In this document: positions 17,217 to 28,457 of the stretch, one piece after another | Numbering within the stretch: the first letter of the stretch is position 1 | How the letters are laid out: every line of letters starts with the position of its first letter | Assembly (NCBI RefSeq): GCF_022230925.1 | Contig: NZ_JAKKFH010000005.1 | Coordinates: forward strand, 124,001 to 188,000 | Direction: 5' to 3' | DNA: 64,000 bases | From: Micromonospora alfalfae | GTDB taxonomy: Bacteria > Actinomycetota > Actinomycetes > Mycobacteriales > Micromonosporaceae | Notes under the pieces: model-generated | What the model was told of the DNA's origin: nothing | Database searches by the model: none | The model's input: only the letters and a program-made list of their open reading frames with translations | Translations under genes and position numbers: made by a program

Positions 17217-18203
17217 TCACCCGCCCCGGCTGGCCCGGAGCAGGACCGCTGCGGCATCGGTGTTGCGATAGCGCACGTGCCGACCCTCGCGGGACCGGGA
17301 CACCAGGCCGGCGCCGTGCAGCGCGGCCAGGTGCTGGGAGACGTTTCCGGCGGACATGCCGGTGAGTCGGGCGAGGTCGGTGGTGGTCAGCGCCGTCTCA
17401 AGCAGGTGCAGCAGCGCGGTCCGGCCCGGCCCGATCACCCGTGCCAGGGGGTCGCCGGGCGGCGACGCGCTCGTCTCCCAGAGCGTCCCGACGGCACGAA
17501 CCGGGTACGCCCCGGCCGGCAGCGAATCCTCCAGCAGGTTCCACAGCACGTGCTGCTCGGTGAACACTGTCGGGTTCAGCGCCAGCCCACGACCGCGGAG
17601 GTCGAAGTCCCGCCCGAACGTGTCGTCGCTGATCACCCGGTCGCCGTGCCAGCGCAGGCTCGGGTGGAGCTGCTCGAAGAACCGACCGGCGCCACTCTCG
17701 GCGAGTTGAGCGGCCCGGTACGCCACGTCGGCGTCGAGCAACGCCCGCATCCGCTGCCAGTCCGGGGCGATCGCCTCGTCGTACCAGACCCGCACCGCGT
17801 CGACGACCTGCGGCAGCAGCCCGCCGGGGTCGGCGAGCAGCGCCCGCCCGAACGGGCTCAGCGGTTTTTGCCAGGTGGTCGACAGCAGGTCCGCGACCAC
17901 CACGGCCGGCGGCGTCGCGGCGATCTGGTCGAGCTGCTCGGCCATCTCCACGTTCGGTCGGGCCGCCGGGGTGAGGAAGTCGGGCAGCCAGCGACCCGGC
18001 ACCGCCAACCCCACCAGAGGTCGGACCCGTTCGGCCACCTCCGGACGACGCAACGTCACCCGGGCCCTGTCGATCCACTGCAGGTGCACCGCGTAGCGGA
18101 CCGGGTTGGCCAGCGCCCACATGCTCATGACCGTCTCGTTGACCGGTGACACGGCGAGCCGTACTCCCGCCACGTCGGCCAGGCTGAACCGCAACTCGGA
18201 CAC
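17217..18203 (-). CDS. ArsR-type winged-helix regulator with N-terminal DUF5937-like domain
   Basis: The 328-residue protein has a long N-terminal domain (to about residue 245) like that of large actinobacterial ArsR-family regulators, and a C-terminal winged helix: PGRTALLHLLETALTTTDLARLTGMSAGNVSQHLAALHGAGLVSRSREGRHVRYR. No metal-binding cysteine motif is present, so the ligand is not a metal of the classic ArsR kind. It is divergent from an MFS gene with 77 bases between starts, which suggests it controls that exporter. Confidence 0.85.
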   Translation of the reverse strand: MSELRFSLADVAGVRLAVSPVNETVMSMWALANPVRYAVHLQWIDRARVTLRRPEVAERVRPLVGLAVPGRWLPDFLTPAARPNVEMAEQLDQIAATPPAVVVADLLSTTWQKPLSPFGRALLADPGGLLPQVVDAVRVWYDEAIAPDWQRMRALLDADVAYRAAQLAESGAGRFFEQLHPSLRWHGDRVISDDTFGRDFDLRGRGLALNPTVFTEQHVLWNLLEDSLPAGAYPVRAVGTLWETSASPPGDPLARVIGPGRTALLHLLETALTTTDLARLTGMSAGNVSQHLAALHGAGLVSRSREGRHVRYRNTDAAAVLLRASRGG

Positions 18204-18280
18204 ACGCCCCCCTGGAGCAGGATTCGGCCCAGCCTAAAAGACTCGACCGCAACGATGGGGGCCCGCTTCACTCCCCGGAC

Positions 18281-19552
18281 ATGGGGACCAGAGAAACAAT
18301 CCGCACCGTCGTTCGAGACGTCGTACCGCCGGCCGGGCTGACCCGCGCCCTGGCCGTGCAGGCAATGGTCTACGCCGTAGGCAGCGGCCTGTTCCACGCC
18401 GGCAGCGCCGTCTTCTTCACCCGGGCGCTCGGGCTCAGCGCCGCACAGGTCGGGTTGGGGCTGTCCATCGCGGCGGGGGTGTCGCTGCTGGGCACGGTGC
18501 CGCTGGGTGGGCTCACCGACCGGTACGGGCCGCAGCGGGTCTGGGTGGTGGGGCTGGTGCTCAACGCGGCGCTGTTCGCGACCTACCCGTTCGTGGGCGG
18601 CTTCGCGGGGTTCCTCGCCGTGGTGGTGGCGCTGGCCGCCGTGGACGCCGCTGTCGGCGTGGCCCGGCAGGTCTACTCGATCAACGCGCTCCCGCCGGCC
18701 GAACGGGTCACGGCGATGGCGTACCAGCGCTCGTCGCTGAACGTCGGCTTCGGGCTCGGCGCGGTGATCAGCGGCCTGGTGCTGACGGTGGACACCATCA
18801 CGGCGTACCGGGGGATGGTGTGGTTCATCTCGACCGTCTTCCTCGTGACGGCCCTCTTCGTGCGGCGACTGCCCCGGCTGCCGCAGGTGGCCCGACCCGC
18901 GGAGCCGACGAGTCGGCTCGCCGTGCTCCGGGATCGGCCGTTCATGGCGGTGTCAGTGCTGTCCGGGCTGCTCACCGCGCACCAGACGCTCTACCTGACG
19001 GTCATGCCGCTGTGGATCCTGACGCACACCGACGCCCCGAAGACTGTGATTGCGGCTCTGGTGCTGCTCAACACGGTCCTGATCGTGCTGCTCCAGGTGC
19101 GTGTCAGCCGGGGCGCTGACACCGCGGCGGGCGCGGCCCGGGCCTCCCGTCGGGGTGGACTGCTGATCGCCCTGTTCTGCCTGGCCCTGCCAATTTCCGG
19201 CGTCACTCGGGGCGCGCTCACCGTCGTGGTGCTGGTGGCCGCCGCGTTGCTGCTGATCCTGGCCGAGTTGATCGAGTCGGCTGGCACCTGGGGGCTCACC
19301 GCCACACTGCCGCCGGCCGACCAGCGCGGCGCGTACGTGGGTGGGCTCGAACTCGGCGTGCAGGTGCAGTACCTGATCGCGCCGGCCGGACTGACAGCGC
19401 TCGGGGTGACCACCGGCGGGTGGGGTTGGTTACCGACGGCAGCGATCTTCGTGCTGGTCGCGCTGGCGATCGTGCCCGCGGTGGCCTGGGTCGGACGCAC
19501 GCCGCGGTTGGGTGCCGAGGCCGCAGCGCCGGCCATGACCCCGGTCCCATAG
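18281..19552 (+). CDS. MFS transporter, probably controlled by the divergent ArsR-type regulator
   Basis: The 423-residue protein has about 12 membrane segments. The motif A loop is LGGLTDRYGPQRVWVVG between helices 2 and 3. A central loop (LPRLPQVARPAEPTS) separates the two six-helix halves, and DRPFMAVSVLSGLL begins the second half. Substrate unknown; the arrangement suggests efflux. The ATG at 18281 lies 77 bases from the start of the divergent regulator gene. Confidence 0.88.
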   Translation: MGTRETIRTVVRDVVPPAGLTRALAVQAMVYAVGSGLFHAGSAVFFTRALGLSAAQVGLGLSIAAGVSLLGTVPLGGLTDRYGPQRVWVVGLVLNAALFATYPFVGGFAGFLAVVVALAAVDAAVGVARQVYSINALPPAERVTAMAYQRSSLNVGFGLGAVISGLVLTVDTITAYRGMVWFISTVFLVTALFVRRLPRLPQVARPAEPTSRLAVLRDRPFMAVSVLSGLLTAHQTLYLTVMPLWILTHTDAPKTVIAALVLLNTVLIVLLQVRVSRGADTAAGAARASRRGGLLIALFCLALPISGVTRGALTVVVLVAAALLLILAELIESAGTWGLTATLPPADQRGAYVGGLELGVQVQYLIAPAGLTALGVTTGGWGWLPTAAIFVLVALAIVPAVAWVGRTPRLGAEAAAPAMTPVP

Positions 19553-21541
<1,989 letters not shown>

Positions 21542-21547
21542 CCCGGG

Positions 21548-21589
21548 CGCGACACCCCCGAAGTGGCTTCCTACTTCGGGGGTGTCGCG
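21548..21589. terminator. leuA terminator overlapping the convergent MFS gene
   Basis: A perfect 17-bp stem (21548-21564 with 21573-21589) has an 8-base loop. It starts seven bases after the leuA stop. The right arm and part of the loop encode the last residues and TAG stop of the convergent DHA2 gene, so coding and termination share sequence. Confidence 0.9.
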
Positions 21590-23064
21590 GCGGGCAGTGA
21601 ATGGCAGGGCTGGGACGGCGGGGCTTTCCGGGGCGGTCGGTGAACCAGCACGAGGGCCAGCAGCGCTCCGGCCACGAGCAGCCCGGCACACCACTGCATC
21701 GCGCCCCGGAACGCGTCGGTCAGCTCGGCCTTCTGCTCGTATCCGCCGCCGGAGAGCCCGACCAGCAGCGGCAGCGCCGCCACCGCGAGCAGGCCGCCGG
21801 CGCGGGACGCGGCGTTGTTGAACCCGCTGGCCACCCCGGAGAACCGGTCCTGCACGGCGGCCAGCACCGACGCGGTCAGCGGTGCCACCACCAGGGTCAA
21901 CCCGATGCCGAAGAGCAGCACCCCGGGCAGCACGTCCCGCCAGTACGATGCGCCCGGTCCGACGCCGCGCAGCAGCAGCAGGCCGACCGCGGCGACCACG
22001 GGTCCGATGGCCAGCGGCAGCCGTGGGCCGATCCGGGCGGACAGCGCACCGGCGCGCGCGGAGCCGACCAACAGCAGCAGTGTCATCGGCAGCAGCGCGA
22101 TGCCGGTGCGGAAGGCCGACCAGCCGACCACGTTCTGCAGGTAGACGGCGAAGAAGAAGGTGAAACCGCCGAGCGCTGCGTACACGACGACTGTGAAGAT
22201 GTTCAGCACCGAGAAGAGTCGGCTGCTGAACAGCCCGGTGGGCAGCATCGCGGCGTCGCCACGCCGCCGTTCCAGCAGGACGAAGGCCACTGCGGAGAGC
22301 ACCCCGACCGCTGCCGCGATGAGCACCTCGGCGGAGTCGAACCCGCGGGCCGGCGCGTCGATCAGGGCGTAGGTGACGCCGGCGAGCGCGAGCGCTCCGA
22401 GCAGGGCTCCGGCGACGTCGAACCGCCGTCGGGTCCGATCCGGTCCCTCGGTGCGGGAGGCGCTCTCGTCCCGACTCTCCGGCACCCAGCGCAGTGCGGC
22501 GAGCAGCACCAGCACGGCGATCGGCAGGTTGAGGAAGAAGATCCAGCGCCAGGAGAGCGCGTCGATCAGCCAGCCTCCGATGAACGGCCCGAGCGCGGTG
22601 GACACCCCGGACAGCCCGGCCCAGGCACCGATCGCGCGGCCCCGGTCGTCGGGATGGAAGCTCGCCTGGAGCACCGACAGCGACCCGGGCGTGAGCAGCG
22701 CGCCGCCGGCGCCCTGGAGGAACCGGGCCGCGATCAGCATGCCGGTGTCCTGGGCCAGCCCGCAGAGCACTGAGGCGGCGGTGAACCAGACCACGCCGAT
22801 GAGGAAGATGCGTCGCCGGCCGAAGCGGTCGCCCAGCGCGCCGCCGAGCAGCACGAACGCCGCCAGCATCAGCAGATAGCCGTTGATGGTCCACTGGAGA
22901 TCGGCCACGTTCGCGCCGAGGTCCTGCCCGAGTTTCGGCAGCGCCACGTTGACGACTGTGCTGTCGAGGAAGACCATGCCAGAGGCGAGTACGGCGGCGA
23001 GCAGCGTGCCCCGGCCGGCGGTGGTGCCCATCCGGAGGGCAGTCGCCGGTACGGGTGCGCTCAT
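21571..23064 (-). CDS. DHA2-type MFS drug exporter (14 TMS)
   Basis: The 497-residue protein has about 14 hydrophobic segments. Family motifs are clear: FLDSTVVNVALPKLGQDL in helix 1, WTINGYLLMLAAFVLLGGALGDRFGRR (motif A), LQGAGGALLTPGSLSVL (motif B/C region) and GPFIGGWLIDALSWRWIFFLNLP. This is the EmrB/QacA-type proton-driven multidrug exporter group. The ATG at 23064 is preferred; an upstream extension overlaps the neighbour's promoter. The C-terminal tail TPPK and its stop are encoded inside the leuA terminator hairpin. Confidence 0.92.
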   Translation of the reverse strand: MSAPVPATALRMGTTAGRGTLLAAVLASGMVFLDSTVVNVALPKLGQDLGANVADLQWTINGYLLMLAAFVLLGGALGDRFGRRRIFLIGVVWFTAASVLCGLAQDTGMLIAARFLQGAGGALLTPGSLSVLQASFHPDDRGRAIGAWAGLSGVSTALGPFIGGWLIDALSWRWIFFLNLPIAVLVLLAALRWVPESRDESASRTEGPDRTRRRFDVAGALLGALALAGVTYALIDAPARGFDSAEVLIAAAVGVLSAVAFVLLERRRGDAAMLPTGLFSSRLFSVLNIFTVVVYAALGGFTFFFAVYLQNVVGWSAFRTGIALLPMTLLLLVGSARAGALSARIGPRLPLAIGPVVAAVGLLLLRGVGPGASYWRDVLPGVLLFGIGLTLVVAPLTASVLAAVQDRFSGVASGFNNAASRAGGLLAVAALPLLVGLSGGGYEQKAELTDAFRGAMQWCAGLLVAGALLALVLVHRPPRKAPPSQPCHSLPAATPPK

Positions 23065-23171
23065 CCCACCAATCTGCCTTGCATCATGTGGGAGACGCCA
23101 CGAAACGCCGAAACCGTGCCCGGGTACTGTGCGCAATCGCCGGAAGCCCCCAAGCTGGAGAGGTGTCGTCT

Positions 23172-23816
23172 GTGCGTACCAGATCAGGACCGCGAGCGGC
23201 GGTGGCCGCGCTTGCCGCGGCGCTGGCGCTCGGCGTGGCCGGTTGCGTCCCGCAGGATGAACCGACCACACCGCCGTCGAGCGACGGCGGCGGCGGCAAC
23301 GCCGCTGAGCAGTTGAGTCAGCTCACCGTCGCTACCGCCGGCTCGATGAAGGGCTACAGCCGGGAGCGTTTCCCGCACTGGCGGGACACCGGCAAGAACT
23401 GCGATGTCCGGGACAGCATCCTCCAGCGCGACGGCAAGGACGTGAAGCTCTCCGGCTGCAACGTGGTCGGTGGGCGCTGGGAGAGCGTGTACGACGGTCG
23501 CAGCTTCTCGGATCCCTCCGACGTGGACATCGACCACATGGTGCCGTTGGCCAACGCGTGGCGCTCGGGTGCCGACGAGTGGGACAACGCGAAGCGCGGT
23601 GATTTCGCCAACGACACCACCCGTCCGCAGCTTTTCGCTGTTTCCGCCTCGTCGAACCGGGCAAAGGGTGACCAGGACCCGTCGCAGTGGAAGCCGGCAA
23701 ACCGGTCCTACTGGTGCAAATACGCTCAGGACTGGGTGACTGTCAAGCACTACTGGCGGCTGACCGTGACCACCGCCGAGAAGGCCGCCCTGACCGACAT
23801 GTTGGAGGGCTGTTGA
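23172..23816 (+). CDS. HNH-like (DUF1524) lipoprotein, predicted extracellular nuclease
   Basis: The 214-residue protein has a signal with lipobox (LGVAGC). After a Gly-rich linker the catalytic-type core reads DVDIDHMVPLANAW, then FANDTTRPQLFAVSASSNRAKGDQDPSQW, which matches the DUF1524/HNH nuclease layout (DxDH then NRxKGD). Four cysteines (NCDVRD, SGCNVV, YWCKYA, LEGC) could form two disulfides outside the cell. Related secreted proteins hydrolyse DNA or RNA. GTG at 23172 has GGAGAGG eight bases upstream. Confidence 0.85.
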   Translation: MRTRSGPRAAVAALAAALALGVAGCVPQDEPTTPPSSDGGGGNAAEQLSQLTVATAGSMKGYSRERFPHWRDTGKNCDVRDSILQRDGKDVKLSGCNVVGGRWESVYDGRSFSDPSDVDIDHMVPLANAWRSGADEWDNAKRGDFANDTTRPQLFAVSASSNRAKGDQDPSQWKPANRSYWCKYAQDWVTVKHYWRLTVTTAEKAALTDMLEGC

Positions 23817-23830
23817 GTGGGGAGCTGTTC

Positions 23831-24199
23831 GTGACCGCCGCCGAGGAGAGCGGCCCGTCCGCCGCCGGGATGACCGCCGACGGCACCGCCGAGACCCCCG
23901 CCGCCGTGCCCGGTGCCGGCATGGTCGCGGATTCCGGCGGCGCGGCCGGCCCGCAGAACCGCAGCACCGACATCGTGCCCGGCCCCGGCGGCGTGATGAC
24001 CGACGAGGTCGGCGTCGTCACCGGTGATCTGACGCTGCGCACCGAATACGCGGACGGCAAAGTCACACTGCGGGTGCAGTACAAGGACGCTGACGAGTGG
24101 TACACGGTGACCGGCACCTCGGTCACACTGGCCGACCCGGCTGGGCTGGACGCGGTGCACGGCGTCGCGGTGGGGCTGCTGAACCGCCCCGAGGGCTGA
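23831..24199 (+). CDS. Hypothetical protein, 122 aa
   Basis: I do not recognise this protein. An Ala/Gly/Pro-rich N-terminal third is followed by a beta-rich region (GDLTLRTEYADGKVTLRVQYKDADEWYTVTGTSVTL) and a short helix LDAVHGVAVGLLNR. It has no signal peptide. It begins 14 bases after the HNH lipoprotein stop with GGGAG six bases before GTG at 23831, so the two are probably one transcript. An in-frame TTG at 23813, overlapping the previous stop, is an alternative start. Confidence 0.65.
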   Translation: MTAAEESGPSAAGMTADGTAETPAAVPGAGMVADSGGAAGPQNRSTDIVPGPGGVMTDEVGVVTGDLTLRTEYADGKVTLRVQYKDADEWYTVTGTSVTLADPAGLDAVHGVAVGLLNRPEG

Positions 24200-24223
24200 C
24201 GGCCGCCGGCACCGCGTCCAGTC

Positions 24224-25336
24224 TCAGACGTACGAACCGGGCTCGGTGGGTGCGGAGACCACGCCTGGCGTGTCCCCCTCGCCCTCGGGCCGGACGATCT
24301 GCGCGCTGACCCCGTGCGGGCGCAGTTCGCCGCTGGCGATCTGCTCGGCGAAGTGGCAGGCCACCCGGCTGGCACCGATGTTCCGCAGCACCGGTCGCTC
24401 GTCGGCGCAGCGGGTGGGCTGCGCCCACGGGCAGCGGGTGTGGAAGCGGCAGCCGGACGGCGGGTTCGCCGGCGACGGCAGGTCACCGGCGAGCAGGATC
24501 CGCTCCCGGCGGTCCTCCACGTCCGGGTCCGGCACCGGTACCGCCGACATCAACGCCCGGGTGTACGGGTGCAGCGGCTCGGTGTAGAGCCTGTCGCTGG
24601 GCGCCTCCTCGACAAGCGCGCCCAGGTACATCACGCCGACAGTGTCGGAGATGTGCCGGACCACAGCGAGGTCGTGCGCGATCACCAGGTAGGTCAGCCC
24701 CAGGCTGTCCTGGAGTTCGTCCAGCAGGTTGACCACCTGGGCCTGGATCGACACGTCGAGCGCCGAGACCGGCTCGTCGGCGACGATCAGCTCCGGCCCG
24801 AGCACCAGCGCGCGGGCGATACCGATGCGCTGCCGCTGCCCGCCGGAGAACTCGTGCGGGTAGCGGGACAGCGCCCAGCGCGGCAGCCCCACCGCGTCCA
24901 GGGTCTCGCCGATGATCCGCCGACGGTCGGTGCGGTCGGCGCCGATGCCGTGCGTCTGCAGGCCCTCGGTCAGGATCGACTCGACGTTCTGCCGGGGGTC
25001 CAGGCTGGACATGGGATCCTGGAAGATCATCTGCATCCGGCGACGCATGCTGCGCAGCTTGCCCGAGGGCAGCGTGGTCAGCTCGACGCCGTCGAAGCTG
25101 ACCTCACCGGCGGTCGGCGGGGTGAGCTGGAGCAGCGCCCGACCCAACGTGGACTTGCCGCAGCCGGACTCACCCACCAGGCCGTACGTCTTGCCGCGCG
25201 CGATGCTCAGGTCGACCCCGTCGACGGCCTTCACCTGGCCGACCACCCGGTCGAAGAGCACCCCCCGTTTGATCGGGAAGTGCACCTTCAGGTCGCGCAC
25301 CTCGACGAGGATGTCGTTCTCGGTTCGCTCGCTCAC
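24224..25336 (-). CDS. Oligopeptide/dipeptide ABC transporter ATPase (DppF/OppF type)
   Basis: The 370-residue ATPase has Walker [18 protein letters not shown], the Q-loop [16 protein letters not shown], signature [15 protein letters not shown] and Walker [13 protein letters not shown]. The C-terminal oligopeptide extension has four cysteines ([16 protein letters not shown] and later ACHF), which bind an iron-sulfur cluster in some members. It energises peptide uptake with its partner DppD-type ATPase. The GTG at 25336 overlaps the upstream stop (GTGA) and has GAGGAGGA upstream. It is the last gene of the five-gene unit. Confidence 0.93.
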   Translation of the reverse strand: MSERTENDILVEVRDLKVHFPIKRGVLFDRVVGQVKAVDGVDLSIARGKTYGLVGESGCGKSTLGRALLQLTPPTAGEVSFDGVELTTLPSGKLRSMRRRMQMIFQDPMSSLDPRQNVESILTEGLQTHGIGADRTDRRRIIGETLDAVGLPRWALSRYPHEFSGGQRQRIGIARALVLGPELIVADEPVSALDVSIQAQVVNLLDELQDSLGLTYLVIAHDLAVVRHISDTVGVMYLGALVEEAPSDRLYTEPLHPYTRALMSAVPVPDPDVEDRRERILLAGDLPSPANPPSGCRFHTRCPWAQPTRCADERPVLRNIGASRVACHFAEQIASGELRPHGVSAQIVRPEGEGDTPGVVSAPTEPGSYV

Positions 25337-26346
25337 GCTGATTCCTCCTCGCGCGGGGCGGGCACCATGCCCGGCAGCGGCTCCGGGTTGACGCACCGGT
25401 AGCTCCGTCCGTCGTGCGCGTGCACCAGCTCCGGCGGCTCACCCACGCACTCGTCGGTCCGTCGGGCACAGCGCGGGGCGAAGGCGCAACCGTCCGGCCA
25501 GGGCAGCAGGTCGCGGACCGAACCGGGAATCGGGTTGAGCTTCTCGCCCCGCCCGGCGTCCAGGCGCGGCACCGAACCGAGCAGACCCACCGTGTACGGG
25601 TGACGCGGCTGGCGGAACAGCGGACGGCGGCGGGCCGTCTCCACCACCCGGCCGCCGTAGAGCACGTTGACGGTGTCGCACATGCCGGCCACCACGCCCA
25701 GGTCGTGCGTGATCATCAGCAGTGCGGTGCCGGAGTCCCGGACCAGATCCTTGAGCAGTTCCAGGATCTGCGCCTGGATGGTGACGTCCAACGCGGTGGT
25801 CGGCTCGTCGGCGATCAGCAGCCGAGGCTGGCAGGCCACCGCCATCGCGATGAGCGCACGCTGGCGCATCCCACCGGAGAGTTGGTGCGGGTACTCCTTG
25901 AGCCGCCGCTTCGGGTCGGGGATGCCGACCCGGTCCAGCAGCGCCGCAGCTTCCTTCGCCGCGGTCTCGCCCTTCATCCCCCGGTGTCGGGTGAGCACCT
26001 CGGTCACCTGCAACCCGATCGGGATCACCGGGTTCAGCGAGGAGAGCGGGTCCTGGAAGATCATCGCGATGTCCCGACCCCGGATGTCCCGCCGCGACCG
26101 GTCGTCGAGCTGGAGCAGGTCGGTGCCGTCGAAGACGGCCTTGCCGCCAACCGAAAGGCCGGGCTGCTTGGGCAGCAGGCCCATGATCGCGAGCGAGGTG
26201 ACGCTCTTGCCGCAGCCGGACTCGCCGACCAGGCCGACCACCTCACCGGCGTCGACCGAGAAGGACACCCCGTCGACAGCGTGCACGGCCCGCTGACCGC
26301 GGCGGGCGAACGTGACGGAGAGATCTTCAACTTCGAGCAGTGCCAT
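25333..26346 (-). CDS. Oligopeptide/dipeptide ABC transporter ATPase (DppD/OppD type)
   Basis: The 337-residue ATPase has Walker [18 protein letters not shown]-loop [14 protein letters not shown], signature [14 protein letters not shown] and Walker [14 protein letters not shown]. The C-terminal oligopeptide domain has the cysteine set [16 protein letters not shown]. It pairs with the next ATPase to drive peptide import. The ATG at 26346 is chosen; a 15-residue longer form lacks family similarity. It overlaps the next gene by four bases and lies 62 bases from the permease stop. Confidence 0.93.
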   Translation of the reverse strand: MALLEVEDLSVTFARRGQRAVHAVDGVSFSVDAGEVVGLVGESGCGKSVTSLAIMGLLPKQPGLSVGGKAVFDGTDLLQLDDRSRRDIRGRDIAMIFQDPLSSLNPVIPIGLQVTEVLTRHRGMKGETAAKEAAALLDRVGIPDPKRRLKEYPHQLSGGMRQRALIAMAVACQPRLLIADEPTTALDVTIQAQILELLKDLVRDSGTALLMITHDLGVVAGMCDTVNVLYGGRVVETARRRPLFRQPRHPYTVGLLGSVPRLDAGRGEKLNPIPGSVRDLLPWPDGCAFAPRCARRTDECVGEPPELVHAHDGRSYRCVNPEPLPGMVPAPREEESA

Positions 26347-26408
26347 GCCGTACCGGCCTTTCGTTCGCGACTGCGGGGCTCGCAAGCTCACTCCTCGCGC
26401 TCACGGCA

Positions 26409-27371
26409 CTACTTCCGCAGCTTCGGGTCGAGGGCCTCGCGCATCGCCTCACCCAGCAGGGTGAAGCCGAGCGCGGTGATGATGATCGCGACGGCCGGGT
26501 AGATCGCCAGCGACGGCCGGATGCCGAGGTACTGCTGCGCGTCGGCGAGCATGACCCCCCACTCCGGTACGGCGGTGTCCGGGTTGCCGAGGCCGAGGAA
26601 GGAGAGCGCCGCGGCCTCGATGATCGCGGTGGCCAGTGTCAGCGTGGCCTGCACGATCACCGGGGCGAGCGAGTTCGGCACCACGTGGGTCAACGCGATC
26701 TTCGACTTCTTCACGCCGAGCGACGTCGCCGCCAGCACGTAGTCGCTGTTGGCCTGGGAGATCATCGAGCCGCGCAGCAGCCGGGCGAAGACCGGCACCG
26801 AGACCACGCCGACCGCGATCATCACAGTGGTCAGGCTGGCCCCGAGCAGGGCGGCGATGCTCACCGCCAGCAGCAGGCTCGGCATCGCCAGCAGCATGTC
26901 GATGAACCGCATCAGGGTGGTGTCGATCCACCGCCCCCACCGGCCACCGAGACCGGCCGCCGCGCCGGAGACGCCACCGATCAGCGCGCCGATCGCCAGA
27001 CCGATCAGGGTGGAGACCACGCCGACCAGCAGGGTCTGGCGGGCACCAACGATCATCCGGCTGAACTCGTCGCGGCCCTGGTGGTCGTAACCGAACCAGT
27101 GATCACCGGTCGGGCCGGGAATGACACCCGGCTTGATCAGCCCCTCCCGGATGCCGATCGTGTCCGTCGCCGCGTACGGCACGAGGAACGGGCCGACCAC
27201 CGCTACCAGCACGAAGAGCGCCAGGATGATCGCGCCGACGATCGCGGCGGGGTTGCCGCGCAGCCGGCGGAACGCCTCCTGCCAGAGGCTGACTCCCCGC
27301 TCGTCGTCGCGGGCGGCCAGTTCGGAGAGCCGGTCGATCTTTTCACGCTTCTTGCCTGGGCTGAGTGTCAT
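26409..27371 (-). CDS. Oligopeptide/dipeptide ABC transporter permease (DppC type)
   Basis: The 320-residue permease has an N-terminal OppC leader and first helix (NPAAIVGAIILALFVLVAVVG), the extracellular segment HWFGYDHQGRDEFSRMIVGARQTL and about five further helices. The EAA-type loop that contacts the ATPases reads DYVLAATSLGVKKSKIALTHVVPN. The family tail GFTLLGEAMREALDPKLR is present. The ATG at 27371 overlaps the DppB stop by four bases (ATGA), which indicates translational coupling. Confidence 0.94.
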   Translation of the reverse strand: MTLSPGKKREKIDRLSELAARDDERGVSLWQEAFRRLRGNPAAIVGAIILALFVLVAVVGPFLVPYAATDTIGIREGLIKPGVIPGPTGDHWFGYDHQGRDEFSRMIVGARQTLLVGVVSTLIGLAIGALIGGVSGAAAGLGGRWGRWIDTTLMRFIDMLLAMPSLLLAVSIAALLGASLTTVMIAVGVVSVPVFARLLRGSMISQANSDYVLAATSLGVKKSKIALTHVVPNSLAPVIVQATLTLATAIIEAAALSFLGLGNPDTAVPEWGVMLADAQQYLGIRPSLAIYPAVAIIITALGFTLLGEAMREALDPKLRK

Positions 27372-28372
27372 CGCACCCTCACCCTCGGGTCGATGAAGCT
27401 GTAGGAGAGATCGACCAGGAGGTTCACCAGCACGTACACCACCGCGATGATCAGGATGAAGCCCATCAGCACCGGATAGTCGCGTTGGCCGATGGCCTCG
27501 GCGACGAACGCTCCGATGCCGCTGAAGGCGAAGACGGTCTCGGTCAGCACCGCGCCGGAGAGCAGGCCGCCCGCGAGCAGACCGATCGAGGTGGCGACCG
27601 GCAGCATGGCATTGCGCAGGACGTGCCGGCGACGAACCGTCTGCTCGGTCAGGCCCTTCGCCTCGGCGGTCCGTACGAAGTCCTCGTTCAGCACCTCCAG
27701 CACGCTCGCCCGGGTGATCCGGACGATGATCGCCAGCGGGATGCTGGCCAACGCGATGCTGGGCAACACCAGATGCCAGAGGGCGTCGGCGGCGGCGTCC
27801 CACTCACGGGTCATCAACCCGTCCAGGACGAAGAAGTTGGTGACCCGGGTCGCCCCGAGAGTCGGGTCCTGCCGGCCGCTGGACGGGAACCAGTGCAGGT
27901 TCTCCGAGAAGATCGCTTTGAGCACGTAGCCCAGGAAGAAGACCGGGATGCAGATGCCGATCAGCGAGCCGCCCACCGACGCGTGGTCAAGGAAACGGCC
28001 GCGACGACGGGCGGCCAGGTAACCCAGCGGGATACCGACGCCGATCGCGATGATCATCGCGGTGATGGTCAGCTCGACGGTCCCGGGGAAGCGCTCGATG
28101 AACTCAGTGGTGACCGCCCGCTTGGTGGAGGTCGAGGTGCCCAGGTCGAGCTTGATCATCCGCCGTACGAAGCGGCCGTACTGCACCAGGATGGGCTCGT
28201 CGAGCCCCATGTTGCGGCGGATGGCGGCCCGCATCTCGGGGGTGCCGCGCTCGCCGAGGATGGCGGTCTCGGGGCCGCCGGGGAGACGGCGGAGCCAGAT
28301 GAAGAGCAGGAGGGAGAGCCCGAACAGCGTGGGTATCAGCTGAAGCAGGCGCCTGACGATGAACCGGAACAC
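27368..28372 (-). CDS. Oligopeptide/dipeptide ABC transporter permease (DppB type)
   Basis: The 334-residue permease starts with the family helix MFRFIVRRLLQLIPTLFGLSLLLF, then LPGGPETAILG and the external segment QYGRFVRRMIKLDLGTS. The EAA loop reads DFVRTAEAKGLTEQTVRRRHVLRNAM. The tail LVDLSYSFIDPRVR is typical. It forms the transmembrane pore with DppC. It is separated from the binding-protein gene by 85 bases that include a strong hairpin, a usual way to lower permease levels relative to the binding protein. Confidence 0.94.
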   Translation of the reverse strand: MFRFIVRRLLQLIPTLFGLSLLLFIWLRRLPGGPETAILGERGTPEMRAAIRRNMGLDEPILVQYGRFVRRMIKLDLGTSTSTKRAVTTEFIERFPGTVELTITAMIIAIGVGIPLGYLAARRRGRFLDHASVGGSLIGICIPVFFLGYVLKAIFSENLHWFPSSGRQDPTLGATRVTNFFVLDGLMTREWDAAADALWHLVLPSIALASIPLAIIVRITRASVLEVLNEDFVRTAEAKGLTEQTVRRRHVLRNAMLPVATSIGLLAGGLLSGAVLTETVFAFSGIGAFVAEAIGQRDYPVLMGFILIIAVVYVLVNLLVDLSYSFIDPRVRVR

Positions 28373-28399
28373 GGCGGCCTCGAAGGGGTGCGGAGGGTT

Positions 28400-28432
28400 G
28401 CGGGCGGGCGCTGTGCGACAGCGCCCGCCCGC
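28400..28432 (-). terminator. Attenuating hairpin between dppA- and dppB-type genes
   Basis: A perfect 15-bp GC-rich stem (28400-28414 with 28418-28432) has a 3-base loop. It lies between the binding-protein stop and the first permease start. It probably acts as a partial terminator or protects the 3' end of the binding-protein message. Confidence 0.8.
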
Positions 28433-28457
28433 GTTCCTTGCTGCGTCAGATCAGGAC

